From contig NC_084816.1 of the NCBI RefSeq assembly GCF_963583255.1, positions 17,037,100 through 17,101,099 on the forward strand: 64,000 nucleotides of DNA, written 5' to 3'. Made by a program: the position numbers and the translations under genes. The notes beneath the pieces were generated by a model. That model was not told the DNA's origin. It did not search any database and saw only the letters and a program-made list of their open reading frames with translations. Below are positions 1 through 12,654 of this stretch, one piece after another (positions within the stretch are counted from its first letter, which is position 1; the number at the start of each line of letters is the position of its first letter). The stretch comes from Pyrus communis (lineage: Eukaryota > Streptophyta > Magnoliopsida > Rosales > Rosaceae).

Positions 1-2062
1 TGAAGTTTATGATGAATTGAATGGAATATTGAGTGCAGTTTGAGAGAGTTTTCTCATTCTTGTTCTTGTTCTATCAACTCCGATATTCCAACGAAATTAA
101 CGAGGTATAGACACCCGTACAATCATTGGCCATTCTCGTGCAGAGAATCAACAAAGTTCGTGTGGTAAATGATGAGTCAATATTATATTATATATTTTAC
201 CTTGTTCTTAGTATTAATTTATTAGTTATTTTAGTAGAATTTTGATACTTTGTTATGTATTTTCAATATAGGACATTCGACTTCCTCTGGAGCAAAAAGT
301 GATCAAACAGATGAATTTTGCTGTGATTCCAATTGGAGGATGTTCATGTGCCTTTCAAGATGATTGGGTCAAAATTCCAAATTTTTCTACCAAGCTGTTT
401 GATCGTGGCGATGAAATAAAGGCCCAGCGCGCAGCTTTCCCAGATTGATATTTCTGGACGTTTTGGGCATTTTGGAGGTCAAGATGGCGTATTTTGAGGA
501 AGATTCCTTCTGATAATTTGTAGGGGACGTCTTTAGCTTTCAAAAGAGACCTTTGGGACCAAATCGGAGTTGATTTGGTCAGTCAAAAGTGTGATTTTCT
601 GAGAACTCCGAATTCTAGTTCAAATAGGAAACCTTTTATTTTCTGTTTTATCATTTAATTATGTTTCCTAGTTTTATACTAAAACCTTTTCAAGGTAGGG
701 TTTTATTTTCTAGTAGTATAAATAAGACTTCTTAGCCATTAGAAGAGAGGGGGGAGAATGTAATACTTTGGCTTTGGAGAGCTTTTAACGATTCAAGTTT
801 ATTTTTAAATTGTTTTCTATCCATATTCTTAATAATATTTTGTTTTATGGTTGTTAGTAACTAGTTTCATTTGCTAGGGTAAGGCCACGAGCCTTAGCAA
901 GAATATGTAGTTTCTTTTTAATTTACTTATAATATTATGCATGCAAGTTTTGAATTATTAATCACTGTGCTTTAAACTATCTATTTGTCTTAGTGATTCG
1001 CGACCATTAGGATATTTAGAAAAGTAATTTGATGCAATTTTGGCAGAGGGCTGTCCCTAAAATTGGCGCTGGCTTCTTGTGGTTAATATGTGTAACTACT
1101 TAGGATGGACGACACGTCTTAGGAGTTATATGGTTTTTCAAAAGGTTTTCACAAAACTTAATGAGTCTTGCATGTTCACATTCGATATGGACGCCACGGA
1201 TGGGTTGCATGTTAGATATACGTTATATGTTTGGGGTTTCAAGTAGGGCATACTTTAGGAAAACCTAACCTTCAAAATATGCATATGTAATTCATAAAGA
1301 ATTAGAAGAACTATGTAGGATTGTTAGGGTGACGGCTGAACGTTAGGTTTTACAAATTGACTTTCTTTAAATTGTTCTCTAGTTAATTTCTTTAATTGTT
1401 TTATTTTAAAATTCGTTTTTAATATTTTAGGTTATTAAATCAAGCTTTTCTAAACTTTGTTTTCAAATAATTAATTAAGATTTGGTTTTAACATAAATTA
1501 TTCATTCAATCCCTGTGGAGAATGACCTTGCTTGAGCTGCTATACTACGACAACCTTGTACTCTTGCAAGTATTTTTAAGTGGTTTTATCCCTACTTTTG
1601 CAGTTGGTAAAACCTCTATCAGTAAACTTCTTGGTAAATCAACAAGAGGTTTAGGATTTGTGAAGTTTTGTATTGTCCTTGACAATCAATGAATCTGCAA
1701 GGAAAAGTTACGAAGTTCGTGTGTCTTTGTTTAACATGCATTCTTCATTCGAGGATCAGTATCTGGATTTAGTAATCAACTCATTCACGTTTTGCTCGCT
1801 ACATCAGTTGGCATCAGAACCTAGGCCCATCAAGCCACTAAGAAGGGGACGTGGCGGAAGGGGTCTGGGACAATGAACCAACCATGATGATGTGTATGAG
1901 AGAGAAGATATTGGGCAATTAGCACAACAGGTTGAACGACTTACGCAACAAATGGAGACTTTGCTTGCTCGACAATGGGACGAAGAAGAAGAAGACTATG
2001 ATGAGAACACAAACCTATGGGACCATGATTTTTTAAGGCTGGAGTAAGGCTGATCCGAATAC
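1..2062 (+). mobile_element. Degenerate Ty3-like LTR retrotransposon remnant
   Basis: No intact coding region is visible. A TATA-like stretch (tataaata) near 717 in an LTR-like context is followed by a long AT-rich leader. The phrase ccctgtggagaatgacc near 1510 resembles the post-LTR leader of plant Athila/Ty3 elements. From about 1890 to 2046 an open stretch reads as a gag-like coiled coil, including QLAQQVERLTQQMETLLARQ followed by an acidic tail. The assignment to Ty3 is by resemblance, and the left boundary is outside the window or decayed. Confidence 0.4.
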
Positions 2063-2645
2063 TGTTAGCTTAGAAGTCCAATCATGAACTCACCAGCTCC
2101 GGGCAAAGCTGTATCAGACAAAGTAGGATGCTACCATCACTCTATTCGTGAGCAATAGGCGGAGTCTTAACGACTTTGCTGGATGACCATTCTTGTTCCA
2201 CAAAACACACGATCTAATCCGGATATGGACGCAATCAAATCCTATAAGTCTTGAGATCCCTACAATCTAGGGATAGACGTAGGTCGCAAGTAATCATAAC
2301 TCCTAAGAGGAAGCAATATCTACTTACTAGATATCCTTTAGAATTCTCCTGGCTTAGAATGAGGATTCTATCATAAAATAGTCTCTCTCTCCACGGTATA
2401 AATGCACCCATCTAGGGTTCGTGTATGGTAATGCAATCTATACACTTGAATTCTATTACCCACTACTTGAGTCTAAAATTATTCACTAACTTGAACATCA
2501 GAGAGCCTTTGATAGGCGCGCACACACACACCCCCCCCCCCAACAGGAGGTCTTAGGCATCCTTACAGGTTGTTTATTGTTTTGCAAGTTGCTCGAGTTT
2601 GTGCTCAACCGCCGCTCACAGAGGTGCACAGATTTAGTTCTAACA
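2063..2645 (+). repeat. Retrotransposon LTR with TGTTAG...CTAACA ends
   Basis: A 583-bp segment begins TGTTAG and ends CTAACA, a perfect 6-bp terminal inversion as expected of an LTR. It contains a TATA-like tataaatg near 2398, then a transcribed-looking region and a CA/C-rich run near 2520-2541. The bases right after it (ttggtgctttcattcagag) resemble the region following LTRs of plant Ty3 elements and differ from the left flank. It is therefore more likely a 5' LTR with its body deleted than a solo LTR. No internal coding sequence follows. Confidence 0.5.
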
Positions 2646-3049
2646 ATTGGTGCTTTCATTCAGAGAACCCATATTGTTGTTGATGTGAAAGTAACATTTT
2701 AGCTTAACTAAGCTTTTCTTGTCATTTAACTAAACTATGTCTAAAACTACTATTTAGACAATGAATTTGCATAAAAGGAGGGTGCCATATGATTCAGAAC
2801 ATTGAAAAACCTTAAATAGGTCTCAGGCGACGTGGTCTGAGATTAAAATACAAATTTTAAGCTACAAGTTGTAACAATAACCTTTTTGACAAAGCTAAAT
2901 GAATCATTATAATGAAAAATTAACCAAACTAAATTGGAGTTCGATCTCCGCATGAAGGGTGTCCACAGTTGCTGATAATTAGAATAGTTGTCAATTTGCA
3001 GCCTTAATGTATACACATGCCATTTAGTTAATCACTTTTTACTTGCAAT
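2646..3049. other. Non-coding, 3' flank of the diterpene synthase gene
   Basis: AT-rich sequence without coding potential. It is the downstream flank of the minus-strand gene ending at 3050 and probably holds its 3' UTR. No clear polyadenylation signal can be singled out. Confidence 0.4.
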
Positions 3050-6000
3050 TCATTGAAGAACAATAAGTTCTCCAATGACTTCATTTACGGCTTTCATCAT
3101 CTCATTCCCAACATACCCATCATCCTTCCAATAAAAAAGGTGCATCACTTTGTTCAAGTTCCAAAACAAATCCTTGCAAGCTCTTGGAACTACGCTACCC
3201 TTCTCCAGCAAAACAACTCTTAGCAGTTCTCTCGTCTCACTTGTTATAACGTTCTTAATATCGTTGATCGCATCTTCCTCAGATACAGTACCACCACCAT
3301 GAATTGTGGCCAACGATACAGCATTTAACTTTCCTTCCGCTAATTCTCTCTACAAAATATATTATTTGAGTTGTAAGTTAGTCCAAAACCAAACCAACAA
3401 TGTTAGATGGTATATTATTCTAGCTCATAAGCGTATACTGGCGAGGTTGTCTACCTTAAAGCTTTGGACATCATTGAGAAGACGCCCACAAGTGCTCATA
3501 AGCGTGAACAGATACTGGAGTTCAGAATTTCCTACAACCTCCTCTGAAAGTTTAGGCCCAACAAAATAGAGAGCTGGGAGGACAATTGGTCCCAAGGCAA
3601 ATGATGTTCCTGCATTTGCCATATATTCATCCATTGTTGGCACGGACTTGTTTCTCGACCACTCAGCTTCTTTTAACATAGAGTTCAGGCAATCCAACCA
3701 CTGAAAAACATACAACAGAAAGTTAAAATGTCAAAATTAGTTACTGTCAAAAGGGTTTCATGATATTCTAAGATACTTCATTAAAGTGAAGGACCTGAAA
3801 GTTTTTTTCTGGTGCTCAGGAAGTCCTGATCAGTAATGCTATCAAAACCAAAACTAAAACACTTTATCTTACAATCTTAATTACGTGGGTTGTTACATTA
3901 CGTCCTTGCAAGTTGAACGCTTTTACTCCAATCTCACTAATTGTGTACCTAAGTGCTGAAAATATGATTTCAACGTGCTTAGAACAACAATCAACACTTG
4001 CATCTACGTCCCACCTGCGGTTGAATAAAAGGAACACTATGATAACCATAACAAGAAGTGATTCATTAACAACAGATCGAGTGGAAACGGAAAAGGAATC
4101 ACATACTTCTCCACCATTTGTATAAGGTTTATTAGTTCCTCTTCCGAACCATCAATGTCAAAGAAATCATCAACCACAGTTGTGAGAAATGCATTTTTGG
4201 CCCATGACATGCGAGCATCTGATAGTTCCGGAGGGAAAAGGTCTGCAGCAGCAGAGAGGTAGCAGTATGCTTGCTTCTGCCGAGCAAACTTTAGCTTGTC
4301 TAATCTGTGCTCAACAACCCACCTGCTTCCATGGACCAAATTCCAGAATTCAGAAAAGAAAGAAAAGTAAACTAAAAGAGAAAGAACATGCTACTTTGCA
4401 TTGCACTCACCTTTCAAGATGGTTGAACTCTTTACGATGTATAGATTGGCAAATGTTATAGTCTTCCACTGCCAGTTCGAGGAAATCTTCATGTCCAATA
4501 TTCAAAGAGCTAATGAAAACAATGCAGTCCCTCATAATAATTCAGCAGAAAATATCTTCTTAAAAAACAGGAAACTGAACGCGTGGGAAATCAGTTATAG
4601 TAGAAACTTTGTAACATGAGGGTTATGGTCATTATGTGGGTTATGGTTATGACGAAGGTTGAAAGATTGCTTCAAAGCGCGAGGAAATATGCTATCTTTC
4701 AGACTTTATTTGCTCCCACATCTAGAGTGCAAAGGGGATCTTCGAATAAGCCTTGTGGATACTATGAATCCTGGCCTTATGCCTATTATTTATCAAAGTT
4801 TTGCACACTTTTAAGACAAACCCCAAACACTCACAGAGAGAGACATGAATGCTCAAGATTTAACTAGAAACCAACTGCAGATTTTAGTTTCTTGAGGCTT
4901 TTGTATAAGAAAATAATATATAAGTGGAGGAGCCTTTGTTTGGAATATTGACGAAGAGAAAGAATGATTATTCCGGATATTCACAAATATGTGCAGACTG
5001 CCTCTATTTATAGTGGTTGAAGCATCTCTTCAGACATGACTCTTGTTCAAGAGTTGTCAGGTGTTGGATATTAATAATAGCCGTTATTAATTTAATAACC
5101 AAGAAATGCATCTCTTGCATGATTCCAATTGGTGGCTGCCATGCAAACCAAGCAGTGGTTACCGACAAACTGTTCAAGTTTTAATTCAAAAACATGGCAA
5201 CCGTTTTTGTCCAACAAACCCACTGCTTCTACTTTATATTGTTGAAAATATAGGAGGTTCACCTATACGAAGATTTCAGAATCCTTGTACCATCTGTGTT
5301 GTAATGTTTTATAGCTCTCTTGGTTGATAACCGTCCCAAATTTGCATGGTAAGGGGATTTAAGAGCATGATCCACCTGAAAACAATCAGAAATTGCATAT
5401 AGAGCATAATATTTTTGGGATTGAAGAAAACATCACCAAATCTAAGAGACTTATCATATGTACGAAATTACCTCTAGGGCAATGTGCTTATTCGGTCTAT
5501 GAGGCTGAATTAACATATTGGATAACTCTTCTTTCAGAAAATGACTTGTCCAGTAGTTTTGTTTCTCAAGAATTGACTCATCTGGATGTATGATGATTTC
5601 GGAAGCCTTAAACAATTCTAAGGCAGCACTAACGTCCTTCAAGTATCCTCCGTAGGAATTGAAGAAACAATCTTCGGAAAATTTTACTAATGGATCTACA
5701 TAGACACCACATAAATCAGTTAGTTAATTTCTGGCAGTTGTCAACCCCAATTGGTGAAGACCAAGCTAGGCACCAATACTGAAAAATACCTGCAGAAATG
5801 TCATATCCATTAACACGTAAGAGTCGAAACGCCATTGCACAGGTGGCAGCATCTGAAAATATTTCTTCATCCCCCTGCAGCCATAATCTGCAGTTTCTCG
5901 GCTTATGTCATGCTCCGACATGAATGAGAACCAGTTCGCTACGTCACTAAACTTAATTTTTCACTTAAGAATATACTCTTAGAACAATTGTGTTACAACA

Positions 6001-7525
6001 GAGCTGGTGTCTACATAAATATTTATAAGGGAAGTTTAGTTACCTGTATGTTTCATCGATTACGCTTCTAATTTCCTCCCTGAAATGTCGATCGATACCC
6101 AAACTTTCAAGGCTGGAAACCATAGAAAGACGAGCATATTTATCTAGAGGATATATCGTTGGAACTGAAAGTCAATAAAAATTAATCAATTAACTGTAGT
6201 GTACCCGTCTTCATGTAGTGATAATACACCTAGTTAGCTAGAAAACTAGTAAAATATATGGAGGGAGGAACCTGCATTCCCAAACTTGTCTAAGAGTCTG
6301 CGGAGGTACTGAAGACAATCAGCATTCTTAGTGTGAGTAAAAGCAGCGGCTGTGGTTGATGGTGAATTAAACAAGGACCCATTCTTCCTTTGGTACTTCA
6401 TAACCGTCTGCCAATCCTGCAACTCTGCATTTCCTTCCGAAATATAAGCTAAGAAGGCTCTCCAACCCTCTGAGTTGCTTCCATTTCCTCTAAAGGATAA
6501 CATTTGGAAACAAGATAGATGTTGACTTTGAATAGTTTAGGATGCAATATAAAAAAAATAACCATTTTTTAGAGCATAAGAACAGATTCAATTGTACACG
6601 TGTTTATCAATCCATATCTGAAGAAAGATATTTGTTATTTTACACCCTGGTGAAAGAACACTTTCCGAGTTCCTAATAAACCGACATCTATAGATTTGAG
6701 CTCAGGTGGCTTGAATAGCCAAGCCATGGCTTCGAAACATAGCAGCAAATGTAATTGTCACAACAACAGCGACGACAATTTTATGCAAGTGGTGGGTTGC
6801 CCTGGAGGATAGGACCTTGCTCTTCAGCTCACTATGTCCTGGATCCAAACTCTCATCCCTCCCTTTAGTCTAGCTTAGAGTAGTAATATCGCTTGTAATA
6901 AAAGGGGAAAAATGTAACAACAAAGGAATACCTATGACAACAATTAAAAACCCAAGAAAACGTCATACCTTTGAAGCTCAAAGTCTCTCATGTGGAAAAT
7001 ACTGGCCAGGGTTGATTCTCCAAGGGGAAGATTGATATCCAAATTCATTGCGGATTGTATCAAAGAAGGAAATATTATATCAAATCCAAGAGGAGATTGT
7101 TGCACTTCATCGGTAGCTGAAGATATATTTGACTCAATAAAACGTAGTCCTACAGGAATAAGGGAGAGGATCAGATGTTCATCATGGAACATTAATTATT
7201 AAAGGAGGAAATTTACGTAGCAAGAGCAACAGATGTGTATACCGTTGTTAATTAGCTCTTCACCAACACTCCATTGCTTTAGTGCAAGTATACATGCTAA
7301 CGTAGATAAAAGAGCATCTTTCTTTAACAAAGGATGGAAATTTGGATAACCCCATGACCCGTCGTGGAGTTGATTACACAATAGCCAGTTGACACATTCA
7401 GGGAAAAAAGGGTCCTGAGAATTTGGAGAAGGGACCATTGCCACCCAAGCAGTATCGTACGAGGAAACAGAGAGATCAACCTTATTGAACATCTTCTTTA
7501 TTCTTTGTTTAGTCACCTCAAAGTT
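3050..7525 (-). CDS. KS: ent-Kaurene synthase (class I diterpene synthase), first exon not found
   Basis: The product would ionise ent-copalyl diphosphate to ent-kaurene in plastids, the second cyclisation step of gibberellin synthesis. Twelve exons are read from GT-AG borders: 7525-7243, 7149-6969, 6489-6272, 6164-6044, 5887-5790, 5695-5472, 5375-5263, 4509-4411, 4322-4107, 4014-3873, 3700-3455 and 3349-3050. They total 2241 nt, that is 746 codons plus a stop in one frame. The class I metal site DDFFD is at residues 497-501, and the second metal triad N641/S645/E649 spans an exon border (NDVQSFK, then RE). The class II DxDD motif is not seen, as expected for a monofunctional KS. The GPIVLP motif keeps the isoleucine linked in the family to kaurene-type product outcome. 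Family proteins are about 780 residues, so roughly 35-45 N-terminal residues (transit peptide) are missing. A Copia relic lies just upstream. A KS-like paralogue with another product is possible. Confidence 0.88.
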
Positions 7526-7921
7526 CTGCTTAAGTTATAAGAAGTACATTTAATAACTTTAACAGAATAAAATAATGGTACAAAGGAAAATTGTGTTAAT
7601 TCTAATGAATGCAGAATGGTTAGGTGGAATTTGGTTGTAATTCGGATGCAATTCGGATGTTTTATGGAAGATACAAGAAACTAGAAAATGTATGATACAT
7701 AATAAGGGGAAATACTAATCCAGGTATGCATTTATAGTCAACTATGGTGTCGTAGGTGTTGTACAATTTTAGTTAAGGCGATGTGTTGGTTGGGTTAAAG
7801 ACTCAACCTTACTCGCCGTACACACAAATTTTCAAGTTGTATTGGTTAAAAGCTCTAAAATTTGCAGCCGAGTTGCTCGTTTCCTGACTGTTGGTTATTG
7901 TGGATTGTTGATCATGCATGG
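7526..7921. other. Putative intron 1 or 5' flank of the diterpene synthase
   Basis: There is no coding match. A splice acceptor (cag on the minus strand) abuts 7525. The stretch near 7618-7665 resembles 12523-12570 (shared ttgtaattc and atgcaattc blocks), an unexplained local repeat. Part of a short repeated motif, ttgttgatcatgca, begins here at about 7908 and recurs near 7978 and 8034. Confidence 0.35.
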
Positions 7922-8493
7922 TGTTAGTTATGCAATAAGACCATATGTGCATGCCAAGGAAACATATGCATGTGGATTGTTGATCATGCACTAGGAAGAG
8001 AAGTACATACCAACAAAACAGGTGCTTACGGATTGTTGATCATGCACTAAAAACATATGTGCGTAGTAGAACTGAAATATATCGCTGGAGTAGATCATAT
8101 TAACGGACAAGTGCAGTACAATCAACGGCAAGCTGGGACCAATCAAGGTTCAGGATCTGAATGGAGTAGGTTTGCGAATGTGATCTGGAGGGGTGGCAGG
8201 GTGGTCATGTTGACAAGAAAATGTGTTCACTGATTTCCAGGTGTAATTTCTTAAGAGTATGTTTATTGTGGTTTAGAAAGGCTTAATGTGCCACTTGTCT
8301 TAAGCTCACATGCTGAGTGTGTGGAAGAAAGAAAAAATATGTCACATTCTCTAATTTTGCAGATTCAATTCTTCTTCCTTCTTGCTTCCCATTCAATCCA
8401 AAGTTGTGTATAAATCAATAATGCTCTTTCATTCTTCTCCTTACACACACACACACACAAACACACGCACGCACAATCTGAATCAAACTCTAA

Positions 8494-9365
8494 GAGCATC
8501 CCCAGTGAGGGGCTTTATATGGAGTTGAAAAAGTGATGGATATAACCAATTTTAGAGCTCCGATTAATCTTTGGGGCTTTATAAAAAAATATCTCCCAAT
8601 GATGAGCTATATCTTTCGAGCTCTATATGAGGTCATATATATATATATATATATATATATTTATTTATATAGTAATTTGATTAAGCGATGATTTTTTTTT
8701 TTTTTTGGTTAGCTTTTTTTAAGTTGATTTTTGGACGTGTTATTTTAACTTTTTTTATGAAACCTTCAACCTAAAAAGTTCAAATTGTGACAAAGTTAGA
8801 TTTCATCACTTATGAATCGTTCGTTGGATTAGATTTCCTTATCTCAATTTCATCCGTTGAAAGAAATAAACCTCCACTACGCCCTCCGAAATAATTTGAT
8901 TCACATATAACACAACAATTTACCTAGCACCAATTGGTAAATTAGTATCATACAGTTTTGAAAAAAATTATTTGAAAATTTCACCCATCAATGCCCATAA
9001 ACATTAAATCAATTTGAAATTTTAATTCTTATGGAATTTAAGACAATCATTAATAAGCCAAATTGCAAGAAAAATAAGTAAGATAAAAGAATTTAAAAAA
9101 TAATAAAAGGAGAATATAAGTGTATTCGCAAGTGGGGGGGTAGAGTGATAGAATTTTTGTTCATATGGGTTGCTACTTTTTTTGTGGAACCCACTGTTTT
9201 TTAGGGCTAGATGTAGCCCAATTTTATGCTACTCAAGATAGGAAGTTGTTAGCCTCAGTGGTAGGTAGATCTAGTCTTATGTTATGGCTCATTAGTAATG
9301 AAATTTCTTGCTAAGGCTGAAAATGTGATAGCCTCGTGGAAGATAAAGCCCCATTGGCGATGCTC
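8494..9365. mobile_element. PIF/Harbinger-type MITE, 872 bp, TSD TAA
   Basis: Terminal inverted repeats are readable: GAGCATCCCCAGTGAGGGGC at the left, and the reverse complement of the right end is GAGCATCGCCAATGGGGC. Both sides are flanked by TAA (8491-8493 and 9366-9368), the 3-bp duplication of the PIF/Harbinger superfamily. The interior is AT-rich with a (TA)n run at about 8636-8660 and a T-run near 8692, and has no coding sequence. It is inserted four bases before the end of the Copia 5' LTR. Confidence 0.85.
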
Positions 9366-9479
9366 TAACATGACCTCAGAGCCTAGTTGAGTCTGAAAAT
9401 CTGGGCGTTTCAAGTTTGTGAGAATCACGAGTTGAATCAGAGCAATCTTCTCGTAGCTACGAACTTGGATTGCTCAGAT

Positions 9480-12460
9480 ATGGGTCTAACATTACTGGGC
9501 CTAGGGGAAATGGGCTGCGAGCACCGATCTTCAATGGTGAGAACTTCAATTTCTGGCAAATCAAGATGAAAACCATTTTCCAACCCCAAGAGCTGTGGAA
9601 TCTGGTTGAGAAGGGAGTTGATGTCCCGGAGAAGAATGAAGAAGATCTCTCCGTTGCTGAAAGAAAACATTGTCAAAGATGCAAGTGCACTGGGCATTAT
9701 ACCTTAGTAAGGATAAGCGGTGCAAGTTATAGGTCCTTGCCAATCTCGTCACTTTGAGGGGGTTCTTGCTATGTACATCAAGCCTTGGGGTCACAATGAC
9801 TATTCAGGATGTTATCTCTGATCAGATTTTTCGAAGAATTACGAATAAGGAAACTGCTAAGACTGCTTGGGATATTCTGAAGTAGGAGTTTCGTTGGTGA
9901 TAAGCAAGTGAGGTTAGTGAAATTACAAGGTCTTAGACGTGATTTTGAGTATACGTGTATGGATGAAGATGAATCTCTATCTGTGTATTTGATTAGACTG
10001 TTTGATCTAATATATCAAATGAAAAGCTATAGTGAAGAATTGAAAAATCAGAGAATTGTACAGAAGTTGTATATGATAGTATTGCTTATGTGATTGAGTA
10101 TCCTAAAGATCTTTAGACTATTGATGCACAAGATGTGGTAGCCATTTTGAAAGGTTATGAGCAACAGCTGAATAAACTTGGTGAAAATAAACCTGAGAGG
10201 GCATTTGCTAGTATGGATATCTCAACTAAGCAAAACAATAGGTATGGTGGTTAATCTAGCAATCTCAAACTTCAGAAGAAGTTCAAGAACAAAGGGAAAC
10301 AATGGACTAACAAGACCACTGTCCTAGCGAAACAAGAGTAGGGTAATTATGTGGCAAAAGTACCTTGCAAAATTTTTTATAAACTGCACTATGGAGGGTG
10401 TTGGAATAGGTAGAAGCAAAAATGTCACAAGTGCAGCAAGTTTGGCTATCTGGCTAGAGACTGCAATCTCAACAGCAGTGTGTAGCAAGTGAATTACGCC
10501 AATCAAGTGGAGGAGATAGGAAATTTGTTCTCTATAAGCAAACCAACCACTGACCATAAGAACAAGGATGTGTGGTATATAGACAGTGTGTGTAGCAATC
10601 ATATGACCTCAAGGGAGGATTTGCTTGTGGAAATATATAGAAATGTCAAAGCTAAAGTGCAAGTAGGAATTGGAGTGCTAGTGGATGTTGTAGGGAAGGG
10701 CTCACTTGTCATTAGGACAATGAGAGGCAAGAAATACATAAGAGAAGTAATGTTGGTTCCAGGACTTTTAGAAAATCTTCTAAGTGTTGGCCAGGTGATA
10801 GAAAATGGCTATTTCTTGGTGTTTGGAGACTACAAGGTGGATGCTTATGATGACAGAACTCAGATAAATCCTGTTGCGAGTGTCAAACAGAAGGGCAATA
10901 GATGTTTTCCACTATAAATTAGTTCTGGAAATCAGCTTGGATTAAGAACAAACTTGGGCAGGACTCTCTTATTTGGCATGGAGATTTGGCCATCTCAACT
11001 ATCAGAGTTTGAAGCATCTGCTAGAAAAAAAAAAGTCATGATGCTAGGATTGCTTGAAATTCAAGAAAGAAAGGAGGTATGTCAAGGATGTGTTATGAGA
11101 AAACAACATTGAGATACATTTCCCAAGGAGAAGCATGGAAAGCTACAGAACCATTGGAGCTTGAACATTCTGATGTTTGTGGCCCCATGAAAATACAGAT
11201 ATTGATAACAAATACTTTTTACCTTCATTGATGATTACTCTCGGATGTGTTGGGCCTTTTTCTTGAGGAAAAAGTCATAGATTTTCAATGTGTTGAAGAA
11301 GTTCAAGTCAATGGTGGAATTACAAGGTGGCTACTCACGGAAGGAAATGAGAATTGACAGAGAGGGAGAGCTCACTTCAAATGAATTCAATACATTTTGT
11401 GAATATCTGGGAATAGAAAGACAGTTGATTGTAGCTTACACTCCACAACAGAATGGAGTAGCAGAAAGGAAGAACATAATCATTGTGGATGTGGCAAAGT
11501 GCGTGCTACATGAGAAATGGATACCGTATCTTCTTTAGGGTGAAGCAATTCACAGATCTGTGTATCCGTTGAATAGGTGCCCCACAAAGGCCTTAGATGA
11601 CATCACACCATTTGAGGTCTCTTTAGTGGAAGAAAACTAGGAGTAAAACATCTGAATGTATTTGGTTCAGTATGCTATTTTCTTGTACCGAGCAATTTGA
11701 GACATAAAGTACAACTTACAAGCACAAAAGGAATCTTTGTTGGCTGTAACACATGTGAAAAGGGATACATGATTTATAATCCAAGCAATGGGCAGATTCT
11801 AATCTCTATAGATGTTTTATTCAATGAAAATGCTAAATAGGACTGGGCGACAAGTACAGTAAAAGAAGTCAGAACACCCACTCATTGCCACAAAATGTGA
11901 ACTTGTGAAGAAGTGATGAGAATGAAGTTGAGCCTGTCACATCAGAACAACACACTAAGTCAACTACTACTCTCTGTACCATATTAATCTTGGAGTGAAG
12001 CTTCTAGTTCACAGACTAGCTCTAATGATCCTGAGAGTTATGATGTAACTCCTCTTAAATACAAGAGGATTAGTGAAGTTTATGAGCATTGTAATTTGTG
12101 CATTGTGGAACCAGAAAGCTATGTTTGTGGAACCAAAAGCTATGCAGAAGCAGCAAATGATGTTTCATGGAACAAAGCAATGCAGATTGAGTTGAGTATG
12201 ATAGAGAAAAATCACACTTGGGAACTAGTAAGCAGACACTCAGATAAACATGTGATTGGAGTGGAATGGGTGTTTAAAACCAAGCTGAATCTTTGATGGA
12301 CCAGTTCAAAAGATCAAGGTTTGATTGGTGGCAAAAGTTTATGCACAGAAACCATGTATTGATTACAATGAAACCTTTTTGCACTAGTGGCTAGGCTAGA
12401 TACTATTAGAACCCTTTTCGCCTTTGGTGTTCAGAAAAATTGGAAAATATTTAGTTGGAT
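9480..12460 (+). pseudogene. Copia A gag-pol remnant
   Basis: The reading frame is broken by many stops and shifts. Recognisable parts in order: gag N-terminus with NFNFWQIKMKTIF near 9550; zinc knuckle near 10423-10470 in CX2CX4HX4C form, but with tyrosine replacing the histidine (CHKCSKFGYLARDC); protease block WYIDSVCSNHM near 10575, where the active-site glycine of DSG is valine; pre-integrase segment near 10965; integrase segment with TPQQNGVAERKN near 11450; and the start of reverse transcriptase with WVFKTKL near 12270. The changed knuckle and protease residues show the element was dead before truncation. The longest open piece is 10489-10917. Confidence 0.8.
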
Positions 12461-12654
12461 GTTTGGTGGAAAATTCACTCCACACACCCACAGGAAGCGC
12501 AAGTCTTCAAGTGGAAGGTTTGGGGGAATTGGGTTGTAATTCAAATGCAATTCACATGATTATTCATAGGAGGTAACCATTATTTATAGAAAATCCATGA
12601 GACTAGAAAAAAATAATAATAATTGATAGGAAATAATAGTAAATTATAATTAAA
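12461..12654. other. Junction after the truncated Copia relic
   Basis: No coding sequence. It contains the ttgtaattc/atgcaattc segment (about 12523-12570) that resembles 7618-7665 near the other end of the relic. This may be a remnant of flanking or LTR sequence. The similarity is partial. Confidence 0.3.

Larger units (their letters stand above)
7922..12460 (+). mobile_element. Ty1/Copia retrotransposon relic A, 3' truncated
   Basis: The 5' LTR probably runs from TGTTAG at 7922 to CTAACA at 9370, matching inverted ends. It is interrupted by a MITE at 8494-9365, so it would be about 575 bp without the insert. A TATA-like tataaatc occurs near 8411. At 9371 follows tgacctcagagcc, a mutated form of the tRNA-Met primer site tggtatcagagc. 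Gag, protease, integrase and early reverse transcriptase follow in Copia order and stop abruptly after the RT block around 12460. The remaining RT, RNase H and a clear 3' LTR are absent. The LTR start is inferred from the matching termini only, because no target-site duplication can be tested. Confidence 0.75.
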
